NCBI GenBank assembly: GCA_964423345.1
Contig: CAYREV010000008.1
Coordinates: forward strand, 28,812-92,811
DNA length: 64,000 nucleotides
Direction: 5' to 3'
Origin: CAYREV01 sp964423345
GTDB lineage: Bacteria > Bacteroidota > Rhodothermia > Balneolales > Balneolaceae
Below the pieces are notes generated by a model. That model was not told where the DNA came from, did not search any database, and saw nothing but the letters and a program-made list of their open reading frames with translations. How positions within the stretch are numbered: position 1 is the first letter of the stretch; each line of letters begins with the position of its first letter. Of this stretch, positions 35,636 through 43,906 are shown piece by piece. Position numbers and translations under genes: made by a program.

Positions 35636-36646
35636 TCAGCCCAGGTAATGATGCCAGGCGTAGACGATCACGGCAAGTACGATAAAATTCAGGATACTGA
35701 GAGGCAGTAGCCGTTTCCAGCCCAGCTTCATAACCTGGTTGTATTTAAAGCGCGGGATGGTCCACCGCACCCAGATATATATAAAGACCCAGATCACCGT
35801 CTTGAGAACGAAGACGGAGACATCAAGTACCGCCTTCCAGCTTTCACTCATTTCGGGCAGCCAGTAACCGGCGAAAGGCAGGTGGTAGCTGCCGAAAAAG
35901 AAGGTGGTGATGAGCATGCTCCCTATGACGACGTGCATATATTCGGCCAGGAAAAACATACCGAATTTCATGGAGCTGTATTCCGTATGAAACCCGCCTA
36001 CAAGTTCCTGTTCGGCTTCAACAAGGTCGAATGGCGTTCGGTTGGCTTCTGCAAAGGCGGCCACGATAAATATGACAGCGCCGATGGGATTACGGAATAT
36101 ATTCCACCAATACTCCTGGGAGTCGACCACATCTATCATACTCAGGGAGCTTGAAAATAGGATGCATGAGGCGATAGCCATTCCAAGTGGAAGTTCATAA
36201 CTGACCATCTGGGCAGCGGCCCGAAGTCCACCGAGCAGCGAATATTTACTGTTGGAAGACCACCCTGCGAGGGTTACGCCGTATACGCCAAGGGAAGTCA
36301 TGGCAAGCAGGTATAGAACAGCTGCATTGATGTCGGTGGCATACAGGCCATCGCCAAAGGGTATGACTGCCGCAGTCATGAGGGCGGTCACAACCGGGAT
36401 AATAGGGGCGATGGCGTGAATGGTCTTGAACCCCTGAATGGGAGTTACATCCTCCTTGAGCAGCAGCTTTACCACGTCAGCCAGGGGTTGAAACAATCCC
36501 AGGGGACCTACACGGTTGGGGCCTACCCGATTTTGGATAAAAGCGGCAACCCGGCGTTCGGCGTATACTGCAATTGCGGCGGAGTTGAGCATCATGAAAG
36601 CCGCGGTACCTAAAACGATATATGATGTACTGCTAACAGGTTCCAT
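35636..36646 (-). CDS. nuoH: NADH-quinone oxidoreductase subunit H
   Basis: 336 residues with about 8 transmembrane helices. Conserved segments: RVAAFIQNRVGPNRVGP and AFAEANRTPFDLVEAEQELVGGFHTEYSSM, which line the quinone chamber. This is the membrane subunit that links the Q-site to the proton-pumping arm of complex I. It is the last gene of this nuo operon; in most bacteria nuoI would follow, but here a terminator comes next. Confidence 0.97.
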   Translation of the reverse strand: MEPVSSTSYIVLGTAAFMMLNSAAIAVYAERRVAAFIQNRVGPNRVGPLGLFQPLADVVKLLLKEDVTPIQGFKTIHAIAPIIPVVTALMTAAVIPFGDGLYATDINAAVLYLLAMTSLGVYGVTLAGWSSNSKYSLLGGLRAAAQMVSYELPLGMAIASCILFSSSLSMIDVVDSQEYWWNIFRNPIGAVIFIVAAFAEANRTPFDLVEAEQELVGGFHTEYSSMKFGMFFLAEYMHVVIGSMLITTFFFGSYHLPFAGYWLPEMSESWKAVLDVSVFVLKTVIWVFIYIWVRWTIPRFKYNQVMKLGWKRLLPLSILNFIVLAVIVYAWHHYLG

Positions 36647-36663
36647 TATCTATTATTTATCGG

Positions 36664-36695
36664 GAGAGGCTGCAGCCCCGGGCGGCAGCACTCTC
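36664..36695 (-). other. Hairpin between nuoG and nuoH
   Basis: GAGAG-GCTGC (36664-36673) pairs with GCAGC-a-CTCTC (36685-36695), a 10-bp stem with one bulged A and an 11-base GC-rich loop. It lies wholly in the 62-base spacer. On the minus-strand mRNA it has no T-run, so it is more likely an mRNA processing or stability element than a terminator. Confidence 0.5.
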
Positions 36696-36708
36696 AGAAT
36701 TAGGTTAA

Positions 36709-38445
36709 TTAATTTTGTGTTATCTCTTCTTTCTCCAGGGGCAGCTGAATGCCCTTCTCTTCATCCATTCGCTCATAGCTGACTTCACTGAAAGTGTCCA
36801 TCTTGGCGGAAATCTCATCCATGATTTCCCTGGAGTGGTCAAAGTTAAATTCAAGTCCCAGACGCTCGCCCATTTTATTAAGAAAAACCCAGACCGGCAT
36901 GCAATCAACTTTGTTTTCTTCGCTCACCCAGTTGTCGAAGTTGGTGCCGTAACGGTCCAGCCTGCCTTCCGACATTTCAAGGTTCAACCGCCTGTTGGTG
37001 TATTTGGTCTCCTTGGCGGGGAAGCTACGCTGGATACGGCCGTCGACATTTACATAACTGGCGGCGTGTTCGGCTACGCAGGTAATGGGAATGACCAGGT
37101 CGGATGCCTTGGCGGTCTCGGTATTGTTGGTAGCAAACGATACTACATATTTATCTTTTAGATCGGTAGTTGAAAGCACTTCCCTTCCCAGCAGGTCGTC
37201 CGTCAGGATGATAACCGCCCGGGCCTCATCCAGGGCAGATTTCAAGCCGGATGCGTCGGTTTCGTCCAGGTTGAGCAGCCGGCATCCATTGGCATTGGGT
37301 GCCTGGTCGTCTGCCAGCAAAAAGCCGTCTCCCGCACCTTCGATAAGATGGGGAGTGAACAGGGCATTGGAGGTTCCAAGCAGGTTGAAAAACTTGTTGA
37401 AGGCGTAATTTTCTTCTACCGAGGCATGAGGGCTGCCAACAACTGCTATGTTCCCGGATTCTTCAGCTTCAATAAGTTCTGCCAGGGTTTCAATAGCGTT
37501 GTTCCAGGAGGTATTGGACTGGTTGTCGCCATCCAGTTTCAGAGAGGGACGCGACACCCGGTTTTCATTGAACATGGTATAGAACATACGTCCCTTGTCG
37601 GGCATCCAGTAATCGTTGACCTCCGGGTTGTGCCGGGGGGTAATTCTCAATACCCGGTTGTCTCTTGTCCAAAGATCTATATTGCAGCCTTTTCCGTTGC
37701 TGACGTCAATGCTTGGGGTCTGGTTCATCTCCCAGACGCGGGCCTTGAAGCGAAAGTCGGTGGATGTGAGGGCGCCCACCGGGCATATGTCCACCGTATT
37801 GAGTGAATAGGGATCGTCAAATGTTTCATTGGCTGCAGTTGCCGGATAGTTTTTGTCGCCCCTGGAAACGATGGTCAGCTGATGGGTTTCACTTATCTCT
37901 TCGGTAAACCGAACACATCGGGTGCAGTTGATGCAGCGTTCGGCATCGAGGGTAACCCTGGGACCCAGCTCGACACGCTTGGGTTTGTGCACTTTCTTGA
38001 CTTCAAAGCGGCTTCCTTCGGGCCCGTATTTATAGGTTTGGATCTGCAGGGGGCATTCACCGGCCTGGTCACAGATGGGACAGTCCAACGGGTGGTTGGC
38101 AAGGATGAATTCGAGGTTGTCTTTCTGTGCTCTTTCCGCCTCGTCGGAGGTTTCCTGGGTATGGATGACCATCCCGTCGGAGAGCTTCAAGGAGCAGGAT
38201 GTCTGCATTTTCGGGAACCAGCGAACCTTTCGCTCCCCGTTCTCATCCAGCTCATATTCACCCGTTTCATCGTCCTTGATATATTGTCCTGCCTTGACCA
38301 TGCACTGCCGACAGTTGGCGGGGATGGACATGGAAGGGTGGTAGCAGAAAAAGGGTACCTCCTTGCCCTGGTCAAGGATAAACTGGAGGGCCATTTGATC
38401 TCCCTCAAATTCATATCGCTTACCGTCTATAAATACTTCTGGCAT
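36709..38445 (-). CDS. nuoG: NADH-quinone oxidoreductase subunit G
   Basis: 578 residues, much shorter than the roughly 900 of E. coli NuoG. The three N-terminal clusters are complete: 2Fe-2S (C34, C45, C48, C84), 4Fe-4S with His (H118, C122, C125, C131), and 4Fe-4S (C171, C174, C177, C221). An acidic insertion (about 55-75) lies inside the 2Fe-2S motif. The CxxC set for the extra N7 cluster is absent and the molybdopterin-like C-terminus is reduced. It passes electrons from NuoF toward NuoI. 132 bases separate it from nuoF. Confidence 0.93.
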   Translation of the reverse strand: MPEVFIDGKRYEFEGDQMALQFILDQGKEVPFFCYHPSMSIPANCRQCMVKAGQYIKDDETGEYELDENGERKVRWFPKMQTSCSLKLSDGMVIHTQETSDEAERAQKDNLEFILANHPLDCPICDQAGECPLQIQTYKYGPEGSRFEVKKVHKPKRVELGPRVTLDAERCINCTRCVRFTEEISETHQLTIVSRGDKNYPATAANETFDDPYSLNTVDICPVGALTSTDFRFKARVWEMNQTPSIDVSNGKGCNIDLWTRDNRVLRITPRHNPEVNDYWMPDKGRMFYTMFNENRVSRPSLKLDGDNQSNTSWNNAIETLAELIEAEESGNIAVVGSPHASVEENYAFNKFFNLLGTSNALFTPHLIEGAGDGFLLADDQAPNANGCRLLNLDETDASGLKSALDEARAVIILTDDLLGREVLSTTDLKDKYVVSFATNNTETAKASDLVIPITCVAEHAASYVNVDGRIQRSFPAKETKYTNRRLNLEMSEGRLDRYGTNFDNWVSEENKVDCMPVWVFLNKMGERLGLEFNFDHSREIMDEISAKMDTFSEVSYERMDEEKGIQLPLEKEEITQN

Positions 38446-38577
38446 AGGTTTTTAAAATATCAAATTGCAAATTTCAAACAACAGGCGAATGCTGATTATA
38501 CCCAAAATGCTTGTCAGTTTCTCTTTGGAACCAAGCGGTTGAAATTTGGCTGTTGATTATGGTTTAACGTTATATTC

Positions 38578-39867
38578 TCACGCAAGGGCGTGTACGGATT
38601 TCTTGCAACGCGCTTCGAACTCATCCCTGAAGCGGTTGATAGTATGGCGTACGGGCCATGCAGCGGCGTCGGCCAGTGCACAGATGGTTCGCCCTTCGAT
38701 CTGGGTGGTGAGATCCAGCAGTAGGTCGAGGTCTTTAATTTCCCCTTCACCGTTTTTTATTTTCAAAAGAATCTTTTCCAGCCAGCCGGTTCCGTCGCGG
38801 CAGGGCGTGCACTGACCGCAGGATTCATGGCAGTAGAAATGGGCGATTCGCCAGAGCATATCAACCATGTCGGTATCCTCATCCATGACCACCAGTCCGG
38901 CCGTTCCCATCATTGATCCGGCCTCGCGCAGAGAGTCGGCATTCATGCTGACCCCTTCCAGCTGATCGGCCCTGAGTACGGGGGTGGACGAGCCACCGGG
39001 TATGACGGCCTTTAAATCTTTGCCGCCGCGAATACCGCCGGCCACTTCATTGATAAGGTCCAATACCGGAACTCCCGAGGGCAGTTCGTAAACACCCGGT
39101 TTATTGACGTGGCCCGATATGCCATACAGTACGGGCCCGGGGTGTTCGGGAGCGCCGATCTCCTTGTACCATGCGGCTCCGTTGTTGATAACCAGCGGCA
39201 CATTGGCCAGCGTTTCAATGTTATTGATAGTGGTAGGGCGTCCCCAGAGGCCTTTTTGAGCTGGGAAGGGAGGCTTGACACGCGGGTATCCCCGTTTGCC
39301 TTCCAGCGATTCGAGCATGGCTGTTTCCTCGCCGCAGATATAGGCCCCTGCACCGTAGGTTATATGCATGTCGATGTCAATGCCTTTGCCCAGGATGTCC
39401 TCTCCCAGGTATCCCTTCTCGTAGGCGTCGTCTACCGCTTCCTGGAACATTTCCACCCAGGAGATATATTCGCCCCGGATATATACGTAGATGGTATCCA
39501 CCGTCATGGCGTATGCGGCTATGATAGCGCCCTCAATAAAGAGGTGGGGATTGAACTCAAATATCTTGCGGTCTTTGAAGGTGCCCGGCTCCGACTCATC
39601 CCCGTTGCAAGCCAGGTAGCGGGGTCCGCCGTCGGGCTTAGGCATGAAGCTCCATTTGAGGCCCGCGTTGAATCCGGCCCCGCCGCGTCCCCGGATGTTG
39701 GCTTCCTTAACTTCGTTGACTACCTGCTCGCGCGACCATTCATCGCGGTTGCCCATGATCTTGCGAAGGGCTTTATATCCTCCGTGCTCCTCGTAGACAT
39801 CAATCTTCTCCAAATTGGGTATATCGGGAATGAGAAGCGGTTCGTAATTTTTCCAGTCGTTAGCCAT
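38578..39867 (-). CDS. nuoF: NADH-quinone oxidoreductase subunit F
   Basis: 429 residues, the NADH-dehydrogenase subunit. It carries the FMN/NADH fold (IRGRGGAGFNAGLKWSFM; CNGDESEPGTFKDR; GAGAYICGEETAMLESLEG) and the N3 4Fe-4S site (ESCGQCTPCRDGTGW plus a later Cys in RTICALAD). It oxidises NADH and feeds electrons into the complex. Its ATG lies 3 bases from the nuoE stop on this strand. Confidence 0.97.
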   Translation of the reverse strand: MANDWKNYEPLLIPDIPNLEKIDVYEEHGGYKALRKIMGNRDEWSREQVVNEVKEANIRGRGGAGFNAGLKWSFMPKPDGGPRYLACNGDESEPGTFKDRKIFEFNPHLFIEGAIIAAYAMTVDTIYVYIRGEYISWVEMFQEAVDDAYEKGYLGEDILGKGIDIDMHITYGAGAYICGEETAMLESLEGKRGYPRVKPPFPAQKGLWGRPTTINNIETLANVPLVINNGAAWYKEIGAPEHPGPVLYGISGHVNKPGVYELPSGVPVLDLINEVAGGIRGGKDLKAVIPGGSSTPVLRADQLEGVSMNADSLREAGSMMGTAGLVVMDEDTDMVDMLWRIAHFYCHESCGQCTPCRDGTGWLEKILLKIKNGEGEIKDLDLLLDLTTQIEGRTICALADAAAWPVRHTINRFRDEFEARCKKSVHALA

Positions 39868-39869
39868 GA

Positions 39870-40418
39870 TTAGGAAGCTGCTTGATTACGTTTTTCAAGT
39901 TTAGGCATAGGCATTGATTCAAACTTCGGTTTTTCACCATTTCGCAGGGATTCGATCAGCTTGTCCACTTTCTCCCTGCTAAGGTTGTTGACGTATCTGC
40001 CGTTTGTCACCTGAAGCATGGGTGCATAGCCGCAGGCTCCCAGGCATTCCACTTCGGCGAGGGTAAACATACCGTCGTCGGTGGTCTCGCCGGCCTGGAT
40101 GCCCAGCTTCTCTTCCAGATGATGCAGTATTTCGTAGCCTCCGCAGAGCTGGCAGCTGAGGCAGGTGCAAACATCCAGCACGTGTTTGCCTCGCTCCTCC
40201 TTGTAATACTGCGTATAGAAGCTGGCCACGCCGTGCACGTGAGATTCGGGAAGGTCCAGTGTTTCGGCAACCAGCTTTTGTACCTCCGGCTTTACGTGGC
40301 CGTATTTTCGCTGGGCTACCCACAATACCTGAAGGGTAGCGGCTTTAGCCGTGGGAAACTTTGATTTAATCTTCTCTATTTCCGCTAATTCTTCCTTGTT
40401 AAATGACAACTCAGCCAT
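39870..40418 (-). CDS. nuoE: NADH-quinone oxidoreductase subunit E
   Basis: 182 residues, a thioredoxin-fold 2Fe-2S protein (N1a). The cluster cysteines are in VCTCLSCQLCGG and ECLGACGYAP. The N-terminus AELSFNKEELAEIEKIKSKFP is helical as usual. It partners NuoF. The C-terminal 30 residues (KPKFESMPMPKLEKRNQ) form an extra basic tail. A 115-base spacer with no gene separates it from nuoD. Confidence 0.95.
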   Translation of the reverse strand: MAELSFNKEELAEIEKIKSKFPTAKAATLQVLWVAQRKYGHVKPEVQKLVAETLDLPESHVHGVASFYTQYYKEERGKHVLDVCTCLSCQLCGGYEILHHLEEKLGIQAGETTDDGMFTLAEVECLGACGYAPMLQVTNGRYVNNLSREKVDKLIESLRNGEKPKFESMPMPKLEKRNQAAS

Positions 40419-40533
40419 TTCGTTATTCTGTTATTTAGATAATTACATTAAATAAAATATGCTGCTGAAGCAGGCAGGCAATGCCGTTTACATTAGCCGT
40501 TTTTGCCTGTTACAAGGCACCGCCTGTCCGGCA

Positions 40534-41823
40534 CTACTTGTCCGATTCACCCATAACGGGATCAACCCCGCCGATAATGACAACGGTATCGGCCACCATC
40601 TCCCCATCCAGGATATTCTCCAATACCTGGAGGTTGCAGAATGAGGGCGATTTGATTTTCAGTCTCCAGGGATGCCCCGTACCGTCACTTTTAATGTAGT
40701 AGCCGAGTTCGCCTTTCGGGCCTTCCACCGCGTGATAGGTTTCAGCACCCTCCGGGGGACAAATACCGGTATCGGTCATCATAAAATCGTGTATCATGCC
40801 TTCCATGGAATAGTAAACTTCATCCTTGGAAGGATAGGCCTGCTTGGCGTTATCTGTGCGCACGGGTCCCTTGGGGAGCTTGTCGAGGCACTGGCGGATG
40901 ATGCGGATACTTTCATGCATCTCTTCCATCCGGACATAGTAACGGGCCAGGTTATCGCCCTCCAGGCGCGTAGGGACTTCAAATTCCACTTCCTCGTACC
41001 GTGCGTAGGGTTCAAACTTTCGAATGTCGTAGGCATATCCCGAAGCCCGAAGCGTGGGCCCCGTTGCTCCCAGCTGAAGGGCGTCTTCGGTGTGGAGGAC
41101 CCCCACCTCCTCGTTACGGTCAATAAAGATACGGTTGCGGTCAAGCAGTCCGTGCCAGTCGTTCAGTTCATCGGGGAAGGTTTGGACGAACTCCTTGATC
41201 ATGCCCGTGCATTCGTCGGTCATGTCGTTGGCTACCCCGCCGATGCGGGAATGGGAGATGGTAAAGCGATGTCCCCCGAGGTGGTCAAATATATCGTACA
41301 GTTTTTCCCGCTCCCGAAAGGCCCATATAAAGAAGGAGACGGCACCGGCATCCATAACCATGGTACCCAGCCATAACAGGTGGGAGGAGATGCGGGCCAG
41401 CTCACAGCCGATCATCCTGATGTAATGGGCCCGTTCGGGGACCTCTACATTGGCAATTTTCTCTACCGCGGTACAGAGGGCCACATTGTTGCTGTAGGGA
41501 GCCAGGTAGTCCATGCGGTCGGTGTAGGGCATGAATTCCTGGTAGGTCTTGTTTTCTGCAATTTTTTCCACGCCGCGGTGCAGGTATCCGATATCGAGCT
41601 TGGTCTTTTCGATAATCTCCCCGTTAAGCTGCAGGATGAGCCGGAGCACGCCGTGAGTGGCGGGGTGCTGGGGACCCATATTGAGAATCATTTTGGTGCC
41701 AAGCGGGTCCCCATCTTCAAGTTTCTCTATCGTTGTATGCTTGTCTTCAAGAGCCTGGTATATAGATTCCTGGTGTTCCTTGAAGAAGGTGGGCTTTACT
41801 TTGTTTTTAATATCTTGGCTCAT
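40534..41823 (-). CDS. nuoD: NADH-quinone oxidoreductase subunit D
   Basis: 429 residues, the 49-kDa quinone-site subunit related to hydrogenase large subunits. Conserved: NMGPQHPATHGVLRL and the C-terminal KIKSPSFCNLQVLE; the quinone-binding His lies in the HPATHG region. It starts 3 bases after nuoC. The N-terminal extension of about 40 residues (MSQDIKNKVKPTFFKEHQ) is somewhat longer than in E. coli, where NuoC and NuoD are fused; here they are separate. Confidence 0.97.
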   Translation of the reverse strand: MSQDIKNKVKPTFFKEHQESIYQALEDKHTTIEKLEDGDPLGTKMILNMGPQHPATHGVLRLILQLNGEIIEKTKLDIGYLHRGVEKIAENKTYQEFMPYTDRMDYLAPYSNNVALCTAVEKIANVEVPERAHYIRMIGCELARISSHLLWLGTMVMDAGAVSFFIWAFREREKLYDIFDHLGGHRFTISHSRIGGVANDMTDECTGMIKEFVQTFPDELNDWHGLLDRNRIFIDRNEEVGVLHTEDALQLGATGPTLRASGYAYDIRKFEPYARYEEVEFEVPTRLEGDNLARYYVRMEEMHESIRIIRQCLDKLPKGPVRTDNAKQAYPSKDEVYYSMEGMIHDFMMTDTGICPPEGAETYHAVEGPKGELGYYIKSDGTGHPWRLKIKSPSFCNLQVLENILDGEMVADTVVIIGGVDPVMGESDK

Positions 41824-41826
41824 AAA

Positions 41827-42339
41827 CTACTCAGTGTCGGGGGTTGTACTTGGAAGTTCAATGGAACCGGGAATGCCCAGCAGTGGAAACTCCTTTCGGA
41901 GGGGATAGTAGTCGTAGTCCTCGGGCATATAGATGCGCCGCATGTCCGGGTGATTGTTAAAACGGATGCCGAACATGTCGTAGACTTCACGTTCGTACCA
42001 GTCGGCCGATTTCCATACCTGCGATACGGAATCGATAACGGGATCGCCTTCCTCCAGCCACGTTTTTACAAATAGCCGGATATGGTCTTTCAGTGAGACC
42101 AGGTTATATATTACCTCAAATCGGTTTTCAGAGGTAAAGCGGTCGGCTCCGAAAACATCGGAGAGGTAGATAAAATTATGGTCTTCCTTAAGGTACCTGC
42201 ATATATCCACTATGCGGCCTGATTCCACCCGTACAAAGGTGTCGCCGGATGTTTGGTAGATCTCAAGCACCCCGTCGCCAAATTGCTCCGACAAGGCCTC
42301 CGTTACTTTTTCCAAAGGTTTTGACAATTCTAAAGCCAT
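41827..42339 (-). CDS. nuoC: NADH-quinone oxidoreductase subunit C
   Basis: 170 residues, the 30-kDa subunit. The signature ESVSQVWKSADWYEREVYDMFGI is replaced here by a very similar SVSQVWKSADWYEREVYDMF stretch, followed by HPDMRRIYMPEDYDYYPLRK. It helps join the peripheral arm to the Q-module. It begins 1 base after the nuoB stop on the minus strand. Confidence 0.95.
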   Translation of the reverse strand: MALELSKPLEKVTEALSEQFGDGVLEIYQTSGDTFVRVESGRIVDICRYLKEDHNFIYLSDVFGADRFTSENRFEVIYNLVSLKDHIRLFVKTWLEEGDPVIDSVSQVWKSADWYEREVYDMFGIRFNNHPDMRRIYMPEDYDYYPLRKEFPLLGIPGSIELPSTTPDTE

Positions 42340-42340
42340 A

Positions 42341-42823
42341 TCAGGTATCGAGCATTACTGAGTGTTCGGTTCTTATCTTATCCTGAATTTTCATCAGGGC
42401 ATGAATAACAGCGTCCGGTCGTGGAGGACAACCCGAGATATAGGCATCGACGGGCAGGAAGTTGTCGCAGCCTTGCACCACCCCGTAGCAGCGGTGCATG
42501 CCGCCGGTAGAAGCGCAGGCCCCCATGGCGATGCACCACTTGGGATCAGGCATCTGATCCCAGATGCGTCGTATAGCATGGGCCATCTTGTAATTGACCC
42601 AGCCTGCAACGATCATGACGTCGCTCTGTCGCGGAGAAAAGCGAAAGACTTCCGAGCCAAAGCGGGAAACATCATATCTGGGGCCTGCAAAAGCCATCAT
42701 CTCGATGGCGCAACAGGCCAGTCCCATGGGCATCGGCCAGGCCGCGTTTGAGCGAGCCCAGTTGACGAGTGTATCGATCTTTGTTGTCAGGTAACCTTCT
42801 CCTAGTGCACTTTCAAGACCCAT
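42341..42823 (-). CDS. nuoB: NADH-quinone oxidoreductase subunit B
   Basis: 160 residues, the carrier of the N2 4Fe-4S cluster, the last electron donor to quinone. The ligands are the tandem C37-C38 (LACCAIEMMA), C103 region (GACASTGG) and C132 (SGCPPRPDA). All are present. It starts 12 bases after nuoA. Confidence 0.97.
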   Translation of the reverse strand: MGLESALGEGYLTTKIDTLVNWARSNAAWPMPMGLACCAIEMMAFAGPRYDVSRFGSEVFRFSPRQSDVMIVAGWVNYKMAHAIRRIWDQMPDPKWCIAMGACASTGGMHRCYGVVQGCDNFLPVDAYISGCPPRPDAVIHALMKIQDKIRTEHSVMLDT

Positions 42824-42835
42824 ATGTAAGAGAGT

Positions 42836-43216
42836 TTAAATGTCTAAAATTTTGCGTTTAATGTCCCAGTCGACCGTTCCCTTTTTAATAGTGTAGAGCA
42901 GTCCGATAAATAATACGGTTATAAAGAAAATCATTGCTAAAAGCGTTCCAAAACCCAACTCAAGATACCGAACAGCCCATGGATATAGAAATACTACTTC
43001 CAGGTCGAACACAATAAATTCCATGGCTACCAGGTAGAAACTGATGGAGTACCGATCCGAGGCCTGGCCGACAGGATCCATACCGCTTTCATAGGGATTC
43101 AGTTTGTTGGTATTGGGGCGATGGGGGCCGAGAACCCGGGACAATGTCATAAGCAGGATCGCCAGAAGTATAGCAGATCCGGCCAGTATCAGGATCGGTA
43201 GGTAGTTGTTGAGCAT
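42836..43216 (-). CDS. nuoA: NADH-quinone oxidoreductase subunit A
   Basis: 126 residues with three transmembrane helices. Conserved: KLNPYESGMDPVGQASDRYSI-type loop (NPYESGMDP) and FDLEVVFLYPWAV. This small membrane subunit sits at the junction of the arms. It is the first gene of the nuoABCDEFGH operon. Confidence 0.96.
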   Translation of the reverse strand: MLNNYLPILILAGSAILLAILLMTLSRVLGPHRPNTNKLNPYESGMDPVGQASDRYSISFYLVAMEFIVFDLEVVFLYPWAVRYLELGFGTLLAMIFFITVLFIGLLYTIKKGTVDWDIKRKILDI

Positions 43217-43245
43217 CGTTTAAATTCGTGTTCGAATTAGAGTCG

Positions 43246-43276
43246 AGAAATTAGGGTCAATTGCCAGCAATGTCAA
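43246..43276 (-). promoter_or_regulatory. Possible promoter of the nuo operon
   Basis: On the minus strand TTG (within TTGACA, 43276-43271) is followed after 20 bases by TAATTTCT (43253-43246), a partial match to TAnnTTTG. The nuoA ATG is 30 bases further. The spacing equals that of the stronger promoters in this window, but the -7 box has two mismatches. Confidence 0.35.
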
Positions 43277-43377
43277 TGAAATTACGGCAGGGAATATAGA
43301 ATTTATGAGATTTAAAACATACTTGGATTCCACACATTGCACTATTTAAAATGGATATAAACATCCGGCCGCTGCTG

Positions 43378-43752
43378 TCAGCAGGTTGAGTGTATGAGGG
43401 CTCCCACCTGCTGTTCGTCACAAAGCTCGTTGTACTGCCTTGCCGCCTCTTCCGATTGAAGAATACGGTAGGAAACATCTTGCTCATCCAGCATCCTTTT
43501 GGTGCGGTCGTCGGTTTGAAGCCGTTCGTTGATTCCTTTCGACAGGATGACTATCTCAGCTCCGTTATCGAGCAGTTCCTGCACATCTTCGGGCTGAATG
43601 CCCGGTACATGCCGGGTGCCGGTCTCGTTCCAGTCCCATTCCCGGGACCCTCCCGGATACAGCTTGGCATCTTTGTAGGTGTGTCCGCCTTCTGTTCTTA
43701 CCTCGCCCCACTGCAAGGATGTTATTCTTGGAGAAATGGTTTCTTTTTTCAT
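43378..43752 (-). CDS. MTH938/NDUFAF3-family protein (DUF498)
   Basis: 124 residues. Pattern: ITSLQWGEVRTEGGHTYKDAKLYPGGSREWDW in the first half, then a GTRHVPGIQPEDVQELLDNGAEIVILSKG segment, ending in an alpha/beta fold tail. This matches the MTH938-like DUF498 family, which includes the mitochondrial complex I assembly factor NDUFAF3. The molecular function in bacteria is unknown. It lies 161 bases upstream of nuoA on the same strand, so a role linked to complex I is suggested by context only. No transmembrane segment. Confidence 0.8.
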   Translation of the reverse strand: MKKETISPRITSLQWGEVRTEGGHTYKDAKLYPGGSREWDWNETGTRHVPGIQPEDVQELLDNGAEIVILSKGINERLQTDDRTKRMLDEQDVSYRILQSEEAARQYNELCDEQQVGALIHSTC

Positions 43753-43835
43753 AACGGATCATTTTTATTTTAGGCCTACAGGTAACCATACAAATTATCG
43801 GGCCTTCCCGTTTGTTTGTATGCCTGTATAAATAG

Positions 43836-43866
43836 TTTACGACATCATCAAAAATCAGTAACTTTG
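43836..43866 (+). promoter_or_regulatory. Promoter of the bifunctional nuclease-bshC unit
   Basis: TAACTTTG (43859-43866) is a full match to the -7 consensus; TTTA lies 20 bases upstream (43836-43839) in place of TTTG. The TTG start codon of the nuclease gene is 40 bases downstream. Confidence 0.5.
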
Positions 43867-43906
43867 ACGTTCTAATAATCGTTACAGCTAAAATAAACAC
43901 AAAGCC

